Assembly (NCBI GenBank): GCA_025617375.2
Contig: JAMYGW020000010.1
Span: forward strand, 1,550,001 to 1,614,000
Length of the DNA: 64,000 nucleotides
Source: Acarospora socialis
Taxonomy: Eukaryota; Ascomycota; Lecanoromycetes; Acarosporales; Acarosporaceae
Direction of reading: 5' to 3'
A program made the position numbers and the translations under genes. This document shows, piece after piece, positions 1 to 10,397 of the stretch. The notes beneath the pieces were generated by a model that was not told the DNA's origin, did no database searches, and saw only the letters and a program-made list of their open reading frames with translations. Numbering within the stretch: the first letter of the stretch is position 1; each line of letters opens with the position of its first letter.

Positions 1-2188
1 TTCGGTCTGTGGCTGCTTTGGAAGGCGAGACTTCCTCCCCGCGCCACGTCTACGACGCATAACTGGAAATTTTCCCAAGTCCGGCGAGCTGTCCACAGGT
101 GACTCCCATGCCACCGGGGGCTGGATTATGGTCGGACTGGGACTTGGCAACTGTGAGTTATCTGTGGTCGTAACCGCCACCGATCCGTCGGTAGCAGAAG
201 GAGGTTGTGGTGGGGGGATTTGGCTGGATGGCTGACGTGTAAGCCCCCCTTGTGGAAGGGTTGGGGTCTTCATCGTTGTTTGCGTTGTGCCCTAGAAATG
301 CATTACATCAGCCAAATCAAGCTCACGACACTATTAGATGGATAGGCAGAGTATCTCAAATGCCATTCCATCAGGTTTGATGGAAAAAGGAACCAGAACC
401 CAGGCGGGCAGCTGTCTTGAGAAGCAAATGATCGTGGTAGCAGCCTTCGTCTCCATCGTAGCCGACCCAAGCAGTAGAAGATACACATACCTTCTTTACT
501 TGGTCCCAGATTTGCAGAAATAACGACGGATCTTTAGCCTTATATTCACGCATCTTCTCGAGCATCAGTTTCATCTCAGCTTCCATCTGCTCCTTCTCGC
601 CAGACTCTAGCCCACTGTTTGCATCCCTGACTGCGGTCTCGGTAGGAGCAGCAGCGTTTTCGCCACCGGTCCCTGGACGGCCCGTAACTGGAGTAATGGC
701 TTTCCCGCCAGAATCCGAGGTTGAAGATCCGACCTGGGGATCCGCTCGCGTTGATGCCTGCGACTGTTCAGATGTTCTATCGTGAAGTGACAACGAACTC
801 CGGGTGTCTTTTCTTGCTTCCTCGGCGTCCGCAAGTGCTTTACGACGCTGATATTCCTGATGGTACGGATTAAACACGCGGCTAGGATCTACGGTGATAG
901 GTGTTGCAGAGGGAGCTGGCATTGACGGATGCTGTAGATCGTGATGGGTTGAGTTCTGAGGAGGAAGAGGCTGTGCATCACGGAGCTCTTGACTTTGCGA
1001 CATCTGATGATGTCGTACTCGTTCAGCTTGTGTTGGCGCATCTTGAGTTCTTGAAGGCTCCCAGCTCGACGGACGGTATGTACTATTCCGGGACTGGTCC
1101 GTTCCATTGGTCTGGCTGACATGCTGTGGTGCCGCCTTAGGACTAGCCTCCGTGCTTCCATATGCAGGATCTAATTGTGGGTGTTTGCTGGCTGCTGATT
1201 GTACACTCCGGGAAGTAGTCTCGGGGCTCTGGTGGGACGGCGGATTATTGTTGGCTTGCGCATTAGACACCTGCGTTCCGTAACCTGGAGACGTCTGCCA
1301 TCTGTGATGTTCGAGTGGAGCGCCTGAGTGAACCTGTTGAATATGCCGGGGCGAGCTTGTACGGCGCTCCGGGACAAAAGAGCGAGCCTGCTGCGTAGGG
1401 AGCTCTGAGTTATGCATTCTATAACCAGACTGATTCGCCGCAGCATTTGGGTAACTGCTATTGTAGCTTCCATGCCGACTTTGAGCATCCCAGTCAGGAC
1501 TTGATACTCCAACACGTGGTTGATGAGGACTATGGTTAGTGTTGGTCAACTGAGGATGGCCATGACCGGTAGGCAACTGCTGCTGAGCATGCCTGTAGCT
1601 CGGGACAAATTGAGATTGTTTGGAACCAGTACTACCGGACCGGACCTGATCGTTGCTGTTGGCGAGAGACGTAGTGGTGTTTCCATACATCGGGGATACT
1701 AAGCGGGCGGGCGGCGTCTGTATGCGTCTCGATGCTGTGTTGTAGTCCGAGCTAGCCCGCCCGTTCGTTTGTACTGGTTGACTATCAACGCCCGAAGATT
1801 CCAAGCCTGAAGCATAGGCAAGACTACCCAAAGCCGATGTATCGAGATGGGAGCCTCCGCTTCTACCAGCAGCTCCTATATAGTGGCTCTGTGGACCAGA
1901 GGCTGAAGTCGCAGTAGTCGAACCTTGGTAACTTCCACCAGATGTGGCATTGCCACCATTGTACCACTGATTTGACGAGGAATGGACGGAACCGTTTGGC
2001 TGATCATTCCACTGCCGTGGCTGGCTTGCATTATAGCCCCGAGTATCAGTCTGTTGGTGACGGTAGGAGGATGTTGGATGGTTTAAATTGATCGAGTTCG
2101 AGGACTGGCTCGGATGGCTCCCTTGCCTGTCAGTGTTCTGTGAGGCGGAATTAAAGTAATGAGAATAGTTATAGCCGTTATATGACAT
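1..2188 (-). CDS. Q/S/N-rich low-complexity protein, 3' end outside window
   Basis: Partial gene. Exon 1 is 2188-491 and exon 2 runs from 291 to the left edge; the 199-bp intron 292-490 has donor GTATGT and acceptor CTAG, phase 0. The frame is open through all 97 codons of exon 2. The reading frame extends further upstream but only from a TTG, so the ATG at 2188 (MSYNGYNYSHYFN) is taken as start. The first ~500 residues are disordered and rich in Ser, Gln, Asn, Gly and His. Near the end of exon 1 lies an acidic helical patch (EKEQMEAEMKLMLEKMREYK), then the motif DPSLFLQIWDQVKK. Exon 2 is Pro/Gln-rich and ends in a basic patch (MRRRRGAGRKSRLPKQ) that could be a nuclear localisation signal. 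I do not recognise the family. The composition suggests a nuclear regulatory or scaffold protein, which is inference. Confidence 0.8.
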
Positions 2189-2250
2189 GATGTTGGGTGA
2201 TTTAGTGTCCGTCTCAAAGCCGTGCAAAGGCACAAACCTGCTCCTCAATT

Positions 2251-2486
2251 ATGCCATGGAACATCGCCGAGAACAACCGCCGACAAGAAAGTGACTGCTG
2301 TACTGGGTGAGCAGTTACTTCAGCTTGGAGCAGTCGTCGGTCTATGAGCACAGAGGGTCCGGCCAGCTGCCTCTATCACCTCGACAGCAAGCAGATTATG
2401 AGAATGAAGGCTTTGATGAGCGCATACCCATCGACATCCAGCAAGACCTTCAGCGTGATGTTGTCGATTTGTCGGAAGATATCTGA
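2251..2486 (+). CDS. possible small acidic protein with one short intron
   Basis: This is a coding-like stretch in the gap between two divergent genes. The segment 2345-2486 reads GQLPLSPRQQADYENEGF then DERIPIDIQQDLQRDVVDL and ends SEDI-stop, with an acidic composition unlike the shadow frames around it. From ATG 2251 a consensus GTGAGC donor at about 2309 and a CACAG acceptor at about 2355 (47-bp intron) join in frame to give about 63 residues. An alternative ATG at 2256 reads the same frame but needs a 33-nt intron or meets a TGA. No family is recognised. The start lies only 62 bp from the start codon of the divergent Q-rich gene, so the two would share a very short promoter. It could also be a piece of a longer transcript. 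Confidence 0.35.
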
Positions 2487-2708
2487 CTTGAAAGGAAGGT
2501 ATAGCTCACGTCAAGAGGTGTACTGACGCGCTTCACTGATACCTTAAGGCGGGAAGCCAACCACTTCGCTTCTTACCGAAAACCCTACGCTAGTTCCCAA
2601 AACGGCTAACTCAAAAACCGCGCACACTCGCTAGCTTAAGTACAATCTCGAGATTGCGGCTTCAACGTTCAAAAGGCAGCAGTGGAAGAACACGGTTTGC
2701 CAGCAGCC

Positions 2709-3292
2709 ATGACGAAGATCAACAGCTGTATGTACATTTCTCTTCTCATATTATTCTCTTCTATTCTAGCGCTACAAGTTGTCATTGTTTTGGTGGGAAG
2801 ACATGCTAATCAGATGTGAACACCCAAGCCCTCCACTCCTCGCGGAGGAAGTCGCGCAAAGCGCACTTCAGCGCCCCATCCAGTGTTCGACGAACCATTA
2901 TGAGTGCGCCGTTGAGCAAGGAGCTAAGAGAAAAGCACAACGTACGAGTACCTTACAGTATCGATAGCTGGCCGAGGTTTAACGAATATGCTTAGGTCCG
3001 CTCAATTCCCGTTCGCAAAGACGACGAAGTCATCATCACCCGAGGCTCTTCCAAGGGCCGCGAAGGAAAGGTCACATCCGTTTACCGTCTCAAATATGTC
3101 ATCCACATCGAGCGGGTATCTCGCGAGAAGTCCAACGGCCAATCAGTCCCAATCGGCATCCATCCCTCAAAGTGCACAATCACGAAGTTGAAGCTGGATA
3201 AGGACAGGGAGAGCATACTGGAGAGGATAAGCAAGGGGAGAGAGGAGAAGTCGAAGAGGAAGGGTTCGGAGAAGGAAAAGGCGAAGGCATAA
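2709..3292 (+). CDS. RPL26: 60S ribosomal protein L26 (uL24)
   Basis: Large-subunit ribosomal protein uL24, cytosolic; it binds 25S rRNA near the polypeptide exit. Three exons: 2709-2727, 2829-2941 and 2996-3292. Introns 2728-2828 (donor GTATGT) and 2942-2995 (donor GTACGA) both end in AG. The spliced length is 429 nt, giving 142 residues. The N-terminus [20 protein letters not shown] is the family signature. It is followed by [20 protein letters not shown] and the KOW motif region ([18 protein letters not shown]), then [16 protein letters not shown] and a basic tail. An early intron after only six complete codons is common in fungal ribosomal protein genes. The length matches the family and the model appears intact. 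Confidence 0.96.
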
Positions 3293-3578
3293 GGTGTTGG
3301 ACTCTGTGGTTGCTTGGGCTTGAGAATTTGGCAACGAATGCTGCGGCCCTGCTGCTAGTTCAGATACTAGTTCAAGAATTCATTATCAAAGACTGCTCGT
3401 TTCAGTGGCACTGCCGGCAGTCCCTCTTTGATTATCCCCTTCCACTTGCAGTACGCACGCCTCAGTCAATTTGCTTCTTCCCCGAGATCTTCTGCATCGT
3501 GCATCGTGCTGTGTCCCTCAAGCGCCAGTATTATCTCCTCGCCAACCTCCCCCAAATCTCTTCGAGAAGCGGACGGAA

Positions 3579-3963
3579 TCATACAAATGGTTGTCGAGGT
3601 ATACGGCTCGCGCAGATGAACATCAGCGTCATTCCATACGGGAACTGTGGCGCTCTCTCGCCTGCAGACTGTCCTTCTAGGCCTGTACTGGTCGCTGAGC
3701 TGGACGGTTTGATGGTGAGAGACAAACTACTCCTTTTGAAAGTCCAAATGTGCGCGTCTTCTTGAAGCTCGGTATATAATTTATCTGTGTATCCGAAGAG
3801 TGAGGCAGGAAAATAAGATTCTAATTGATATATCACCTTGGACTTTACTCCAGACGACGTACTCGTGCCATTTGAGTGGGCTATCATCCATTAGGATCAT
3901 CTCGGCATTCTTGCTGCCATCCAGAACGTGCTGCAGTAACCTCTCCTCCGGACTAAGCGTCAC
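3579..3963 (-). CDS. hypothetical protein, two exons
   Basis: Exons 3963-3837 and 3760-3579 flank a 76-bp intron (3761-3836) with a GTGATA donor and a TTCAAG acceptor. The frame is kept and the total is 309 nt, 102 residues. It starts MTLSPEERLLQHVLDGSKN, continues DDSPLKWHEYVVWSKVQ, and after splicing reads EDAHIWTFKRSSLSL. No signal peptide, membrane helix or known motif is visible. The start overlaps by 11 nt the end of another uncertain small gene upstream. A chance pair of open frames is a real alternative; support is only the splice-consistent frame and coding-like composition of exon 1. Confidence 0.3.
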
Positions 3964-4275
3964 TTGCCCTCTCCTCTCCCGTGTGCCTCAATGTCTTCCC
4001 TTCAAGTCGCTTCTTGGGCCAGACACCACCAAACAGAGGGACTATGAACACCGTTGAGAATATGAATATTGGGATATTGACGGAAGAAAAGGCGTCAACC
4101 ACCAGTCCCTAAAGCCTCCAATTTTCTGTATCAATCGCTAACGGTCCATCCTTCGAGAGCCTCTTAGCTACTCGAGGGCAGGTCGAAGGGAGGCAACAGC
4201 TCCGTATGCTATGAACCCTCTACGTACCACAGAAACTTGGTATCCAATAAGCATGATTACTAGACAGCAAATCAT
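3953..4275 (-). CDS. small two-helix membrane protein or transporter remnant
   Basis: ATG at 4275 opens a short hydrophobic exon (4275-4228; MICCLVIMLIGYQVSV). A GTACGT donor and TTTAG acceptor bound a 119-bp intron (4109-4227). Exon 2 (4108-3953) encodes a second hydrophobic helix (NIPIFIFSTVFIVPLFGGVW), then a basic tail PKKRLEGKTLRHTGEER before the stop. The total is 67 residues. The tail after the last helix resembles the C-termini of MFS-type carriers, so this may be the surviving end of a truncated transporter rather than a functional small protein. That is inference; nothing upstream supplies the missing part. Confidence 0.3.
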
Positions 4276-7200
4276 TGAATACCCATTTGACGCGCCAACG
4301 GCCGTGAGAGCGGTTCATTCGGCCATGCACGTATTGTGATACCGAAATGCTTCTCCTACAACCAAAGCCACCTTTCACCTGCCCTAATCCTACCACCCAA
4401 CCCCTCCTTGTCCCATCCCAGTCTCCTCGACCGCTTGATCAGCGGGTTAAGTTCCGTACTACGACTCTTACTCTACATGCACGCTACAATTGACAGAACA
4501 TTTAAAAAAAAACACTCCCGAAAACCCCCCTGCCGGACCGGAGGAGCAGAAACAGGCCCTCGCCCATTGACCGGCAGCCAACACCCTGCCTCGGTGCCGA
4601 CACCCACTCGCAACCTCGACGAGTAAGTACAACCACCTACCTTGGAGACACGCGGCCGAACTTCCGGCGGCGCGGTGCTGAGGCATCGACCGTGCCTCCG
4701 TCACGCCGCACCCGTAGCAGCGGTACCCAATCGCCCCGCAAAGCCCTCGACGGCGTAGCAGCGGCCGAAGGATGCCCTTCCTACTTTGCTTTTTGGGCTC
4801 TTGGGTTTGCGAGTAGACGCTTTTGCCGCCGGCGAATGAGGAGAGGAGGGGAGGGGAGGATGGGGAGTCGGGCCGCGGGGTGGTATGAGTGCAAGTGTAA
4901 GTAGGGGTGGGGGAAGAGGGTTGGAAGTGAAAGTGGCGATAGCAGCAAAGACGGATGAACCGGTTTTGTTGGGCTGGGAAAGGAATGGGTCAGGTCAGGC
5001 CACGGGATTGTGGGAGGTAGGGTAGGCGTACGTTTTATCACTGGGGCTTGGTGAGCTATGTGGGGAAGGCCAAGATGGGTGGATGGATGGGCAAATAGGG
5101 ATGTGCACGAGGGTTACCGGTGCGGTGGATGATGCAGACGTCTAGTTTACGCGGTTCGGCGGTATCAGAGAGTAGGAGTTGATTTCAAAGCTGACTCGCC
5201 GATTTGGAGATATCAATACAGTAGCGTAGCCGCCACTTGAACCCGATTCATTAAATCGATTGCAGTGTTCGATGTCGGCCTGGGGGCCCGAGAGTGCACG
5301 GTTGACTTGATGTGTTGTGCGGCGTTCACAGCGTGTTCCACCGTGCCGCTGTCGGCAAGGGCGCGTCTACGAGATATCAACCAAGTTCATCGGATCGACG
5401 GCAGTGCCGCATGTGCGAGTAAAAACGAGTGTGGTTGAAACTAGTAACGAAGAATGACGATTGGTTCAAGGAGAATACAAAGTCACATCACAACCGCCGC
5501 GCTGCATCTCAAAATAACATTCTGACTTGTGCCGCCCAGCCCTAAAGTAGCGCGCCTCCTTGACCATTACTTATCCGCCACCTGTATGGCTGCCGCCGCG
5601 CCAATTTCGCCTGCGCTAATTCGGAGCGCTTCCGCTGTCAGCCTCGTGTTGCCCTTGCTCGTGCATGTCGTGAGGCGCAAGTGGCGTATCAGATTTGCTT
5701 TCGAGGCCTTTGACGTCCATTCCAGCAGAACTGGTCAAGCGCATGAACGTTGGTGGTGAGTGCGGGCATTGACTCGAAGGATTGGTCTTCTCTGTAGAAT
5801 AACTCAATTGACCTCTCAGCGGCCATCCCTCAGCCTGCCAAACTTAGTTTATCATCCACAGTGCAAAGAAACACTTCTGGGAGGGTTGGTATACCAGACA
5901 CCTTTCACAGGAAGTGTTCTCTGACCACACATACCTGGAACAGGGCCGTGTGAGGAAGTTACGGCATCGAATCCGGTATACGCCGCCGCTCATGATGGCT
6001 TCTGTGTTAGGAAATATTTGAAAGTAGGATGCGGCCCGTTGTTCCAACGAACAGGTCTGCAGGTTCTGATATATGAGAGTATAGGGGAAGAAGCCAGTTC
6101 TTGGGATAGGGTTTGGGAGATGGACAGTGGTTGAGGGAACAAGACAGAAGAGACACTTGGGTCCCATTTTATATTCTTCCGCCCTCCATTGTGCCCAGAA
6201 GAAAGGAGTCATCGAACTCAAAGCCCTCGTAGTGCTTGTCTCAGACATACCTAGTTTTAGGAGATCAGTGTGCTGCGCCTGCAGCTGAACAGCCTACATA
6301 TCTTTCACCGTACTGGTTGAATAGATCGCTGCCTAACCGCGCCGTCAATTGAGACATGGCTGAAAGTGATTGGCACAGACCTCAGAAACGAAGAAGTCCT
6401 AGAGGTTTGCCAGGGTGAGTGGTAGGGCTGATAGCCGGAGTCCGACAACGGCCTCAAATGCCGTAATTTGTGATATGTTCCGTGACTGAAGCTTGTAGAG
6501 CAAGGCTGATGGAATAGAGACATTGTAACTAGAATTGGCTCGGGAGGCTTCCTAGGATGTCCACCATTGGTGCCTCCATCTTAGGACTCATAAAGCTGGT
6601 TCGCGACGAGTGTAAGAGAGGACAGAACACGTTCGCACGACTAAGAGACTCGTGATGAGACACGTCAAGGGAATCTTTGATAACAATCTTAGTTCAGCGG
6701 AAAGTGTACGGCGCCTGAGGCCCACGAACTCTACCTCCTGTAAAGATGGGCTTGGTAGAAGCAGAGAGAAGACGGTGACGACGACCAAGGCTGTGCCTCA
6801 GATGCCAATCCTTCTATCAAATATCAAATAGGATAGGGTACCGCAGCACCAAAAGCAGTGTTCGGAGGAACAGCAACCACATTGTCGGATCCGGAGCACA
6901 GTATAACCGATGACAAAAGAGTAAGCCGGTGTCCAGGACTGTGGGAGCTGACGCAGCAATACCGGCTTACTAGAGCCCTGGGTCTGGTCACGAGACAGCC
7001 CTGACTGACGATAACTGTGTTGGGCATATCTCTGAATGGACGCTGAATATCAGAGCCTTCATGTTGAAGGAAGAATCCATCAAACGCTGGAGCACACTAG
7101 GTAGGCGCTGTGCACTGCGTCGACGACGTGAGACGTACGCCATTTCTTAGTTTAGCAAGTCCTGCCTTGAAGGATTGTAGAGTCAGGATGAGCAACACGG

Positions 7201-10200
7201 CACAGTTCGCCGTCGCGTCGCCGTCATATCGCCGCTCGCCGCTCGCCGAGCCATCCAACAGTATGACACAAAGGTAGGCATCTTATGCATCTCTGCCGCG
7301 TGACACCTTCATTTTTGTTGTTTCTTCTGCTCATTCAGGGGCTGTTGATATTGGTTCTGATGGCTATTTGTAAACCATAGCTTTCGTCATTGACGGTGTT
7401 GTCGTCTTGGGACTGTGTTGGAGGGTTGGCACAGCGTACTCGAAATCTCACGTTTCTTGCGTAGATCTGAGCACGCCTTACCCTAGGATCGTGCCGAACA
7501 CTTTTTGCAAACAGCCCTCGGGGCCTTCGTACTGATTCCACATCTAAACAATCAGCCAAGACATCATACTCTGAACTGAAATATTCTATAGACTGAGTTG
7601 GATCTTGTTGATCTTGAATCATTTGATGCTACACACTCTTTCCTTGATATCTGAACAGCATGAAATGGCTGAGAATAGAGTGTATTATTTGTTGGTCTTA
7701 CAATTTAGCGCAGGGAAACACTTACCGACCAGTACTATAAATCTATTCATGCCCCACATGTAATGTTATTCTTCCTAACATCGTTTACATTGAAGGGAGA
7801 CAGTGGAAAGCGAGGGATTTCCAATGCGAATCAACTTAACATCACAATACTTGCAGCCTTCATCAAGCAAAGCTAAGAATCCTCTTCGATGGTTTGCACT
7901 GAGGTTTTAGAGTGTCAATGAAGCTGGATGATCATCGTTCAATATCTCCAAGTTACCCCATGCTTTGTGGATATTTCCGTTGATCGCAGAGCACATGACT
8001 GCTTGCAGCGTCTCAGGTCCGTCTTAGGGCAAGGTCCAGTAGACCGAGACCAAAGGTAATGCCCGAGGTTGATACGAATGGTCGTTACACGGTCGAAATG
8101 CATCTTCGCCGCCCGATAGCAAGAAACCCAAGCCGTACTCAGTATTGTTCGACCTTGGCAATCCATGACAGTCCAAACGGAGAGAAGTCGTATCTAAGCA
8201 TCGGACACACAGATCCCCTCTCAAAGCCCCGGCTGCTCTCACCATCTTCGTTTGATCGCATACAACGCCTGAGGTTCCCCGACTGAGAGGAGCGGCTCAT
8301 TACAGTTATATGCGCTGCCGGTCGGACGAGCATCATGCTCGCGGGATGCTATATCTGGTTCCCGTACTCGTGCTTAACCGCCTGTGTGGCTTCATGTGAT
8401 CTATTTCCATAGCAGTTACCGAGGCACTCCATGGCGGTAGGGCACTGCGACCGACGCCTATATCGTTTGGTACCTGAACAGGCGGGCTCGACTCACGGCA
8501 GGTATACTACTCTTAGGTTTATACCGAAGGGCAATCAGGCCTCGTACAGTCCTCGTGTCAGGGCGAGTCTGAGTACTCCGACGAGACGGGCCAATGCGTC
8601 ATGTCAGTTCTAGAACCCCCACGCACGCTCGTGTGATCCACCACCCTGGCCGCATGGAGATATCAGCAGCAACGTCGATAAGCTTGGACAAGGACATGGC
8701 CAGATAGGAGTATGCAGATGTACCTTGCTCTACACTGCGGAGAATGTACTATACGATTGCGCATACAATCATTGATTGTTGGCAGGATCTCACAAGACAT
8801 CGTGGCCATTACCTTAGTCACGGACGTATGCTTCTCTCGCAGCCATCTCCTCTTCTGCCCTGTCCGACCGGTTCGCTGCGTCCGGCTCGCTTATGTATGT
8901 TGACGGCACACAGAGGAGCGGAGATGTTGCCAGAAGTGTTCAAGCTACAGCTACAGGTACAGGGTACAGTTCCGCTCTTGTGGAGGAAGCTTCGACAACG
9001 GTACAGGACTCCAACATACATGCATGGTTATGTACTGTGAGCAAGGAACCGTGAGGTACGTTGTCAAGCCGAAGGAAGTGGAAAGTCGTCTGCATGTGTA
9101 GGATAGGTAGTTGTAGTCATTACCCCGCAATGAACTTTAAGTCAACCTTCGCCATCTTATTCGAGTACATATAAGTTGCTGCCCGTACCTTAGCTTCACG
9201 ATGAGAAACTGGGCAACGGCAGTCACGGAGGTTAGCCGAGAGCTTGTCTGGCACCGGTGTCCCCGAAGATTGGAGCAAACACGCGGAACGGTCGCTCCTT
9301 AGCACCCCTCTAGTCTTATTAGACCTCTAGTCTTCTATCATCTTCCACCAAGCCTTTCTCTGCAGCCTTCTGGATGCCGATCAGGGCGAAGATTTATGTG
9401 TAGGATGGTAGGTAGGGTCGGTAGGCGAGAGAGAAGGATAGATGCAGGATTGGAGTAGCGTAGTCATCCGGTACAGGTATACCTCCATCATTATCTTGTG
9501 CCATACGGTAGAAGAGCGCAATCCTCTTTATCGAAGCTTTTCCGCCGTCCCGAGGAGGCGTTCAGACACGGCCCTTGTCCCCTGTTAGTATCTACCCTAG
9601 GTAGAGTACCCACCTCCCTGTGAGTACTTGCCACGCATTTGCAAAGCACTCATGGGACAAGTAAGGTATTCGAACTCAAGGCTCCTTGTCGCCGATATCA
9701 CGGATTGACTGTCAGGTATTGCTACATATAAGGTACTCTCGGTCCCTTGGGTACGGTATCACACCTCATTGCCTTACATGTGGTTTTGCCCGTGTGATAA
9801 GCTCCAAGTGTAACGGGTGCATCCGATTTTACAAACTCACGCCGATCACTGACCACTTACAACTCTACATACATCACCTCGCAGTCCGTCAATCAGTCAT
9901 TATTGAACCATACACCCTTTTCCCTTGACTCGCATATCTCTCTGTTGTTTATTCTTCTATATTCAGCACAGCTTGATGTCAGGGAACTCCTTCCCGCAGG
10001 TACACCTTGATCCATCCATCCATCCATGATTCCTTGACCCTTTCGTTCAAAGCCGCGATTACAGCAACCGAGGACCATACCTCCATTGTCACCCTTTACC
10101 GGCCTACAACGGACTGCATTGAATGCGCGACTTTGCATGTGGTTGGCTGTCGTGCTACAACATCAGACTTCTATAAGAGGGGACATACCTTGCTCGATGA

Positions 10201-10397
10201 GCACTTGACTTGTCGCAACCCTACGCCACCCTGTCCGTTCGTTTACTCCAAGTTTCTCACTTCCTGTACTTCGACGACACCCTTATCAGGGTTCGCTCGT
10301 TATCGTGCATCATAGCTCTCATAGATAAGCATCGGCCAGTCAATGCCATCTTGATTGCCGCCTTTACTATATTACAACCTTCGCGATCTCGTTCGAA
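4276..10397. other. long gene-poor interval
   Basis: About 6 kb with no gene I can support. Open frames reach at most 135 codons on both strands, and none shows a known motif or a convincing splice chain. A possible first exon at 4477-4624 (Lys/Pro/Thr-rich) ends in a GTAAGT donor at 4625 but has no identifiable partner. Purine-rich stretches at 4840-4990, a (CCAT)n run near 10010-10027 and TAGGTAGG-like motifs near 9410 and 9600 are present. No tRNA or 5S rRNA pattern was found. Confidence 0.55.

Noticed and set aside
5844-6248. 134-codon minus frame in the 4.3-10.4 kb gap
   Set aside because: No motif, signal peptide or splice partner. Cannot be excluded but not supported.
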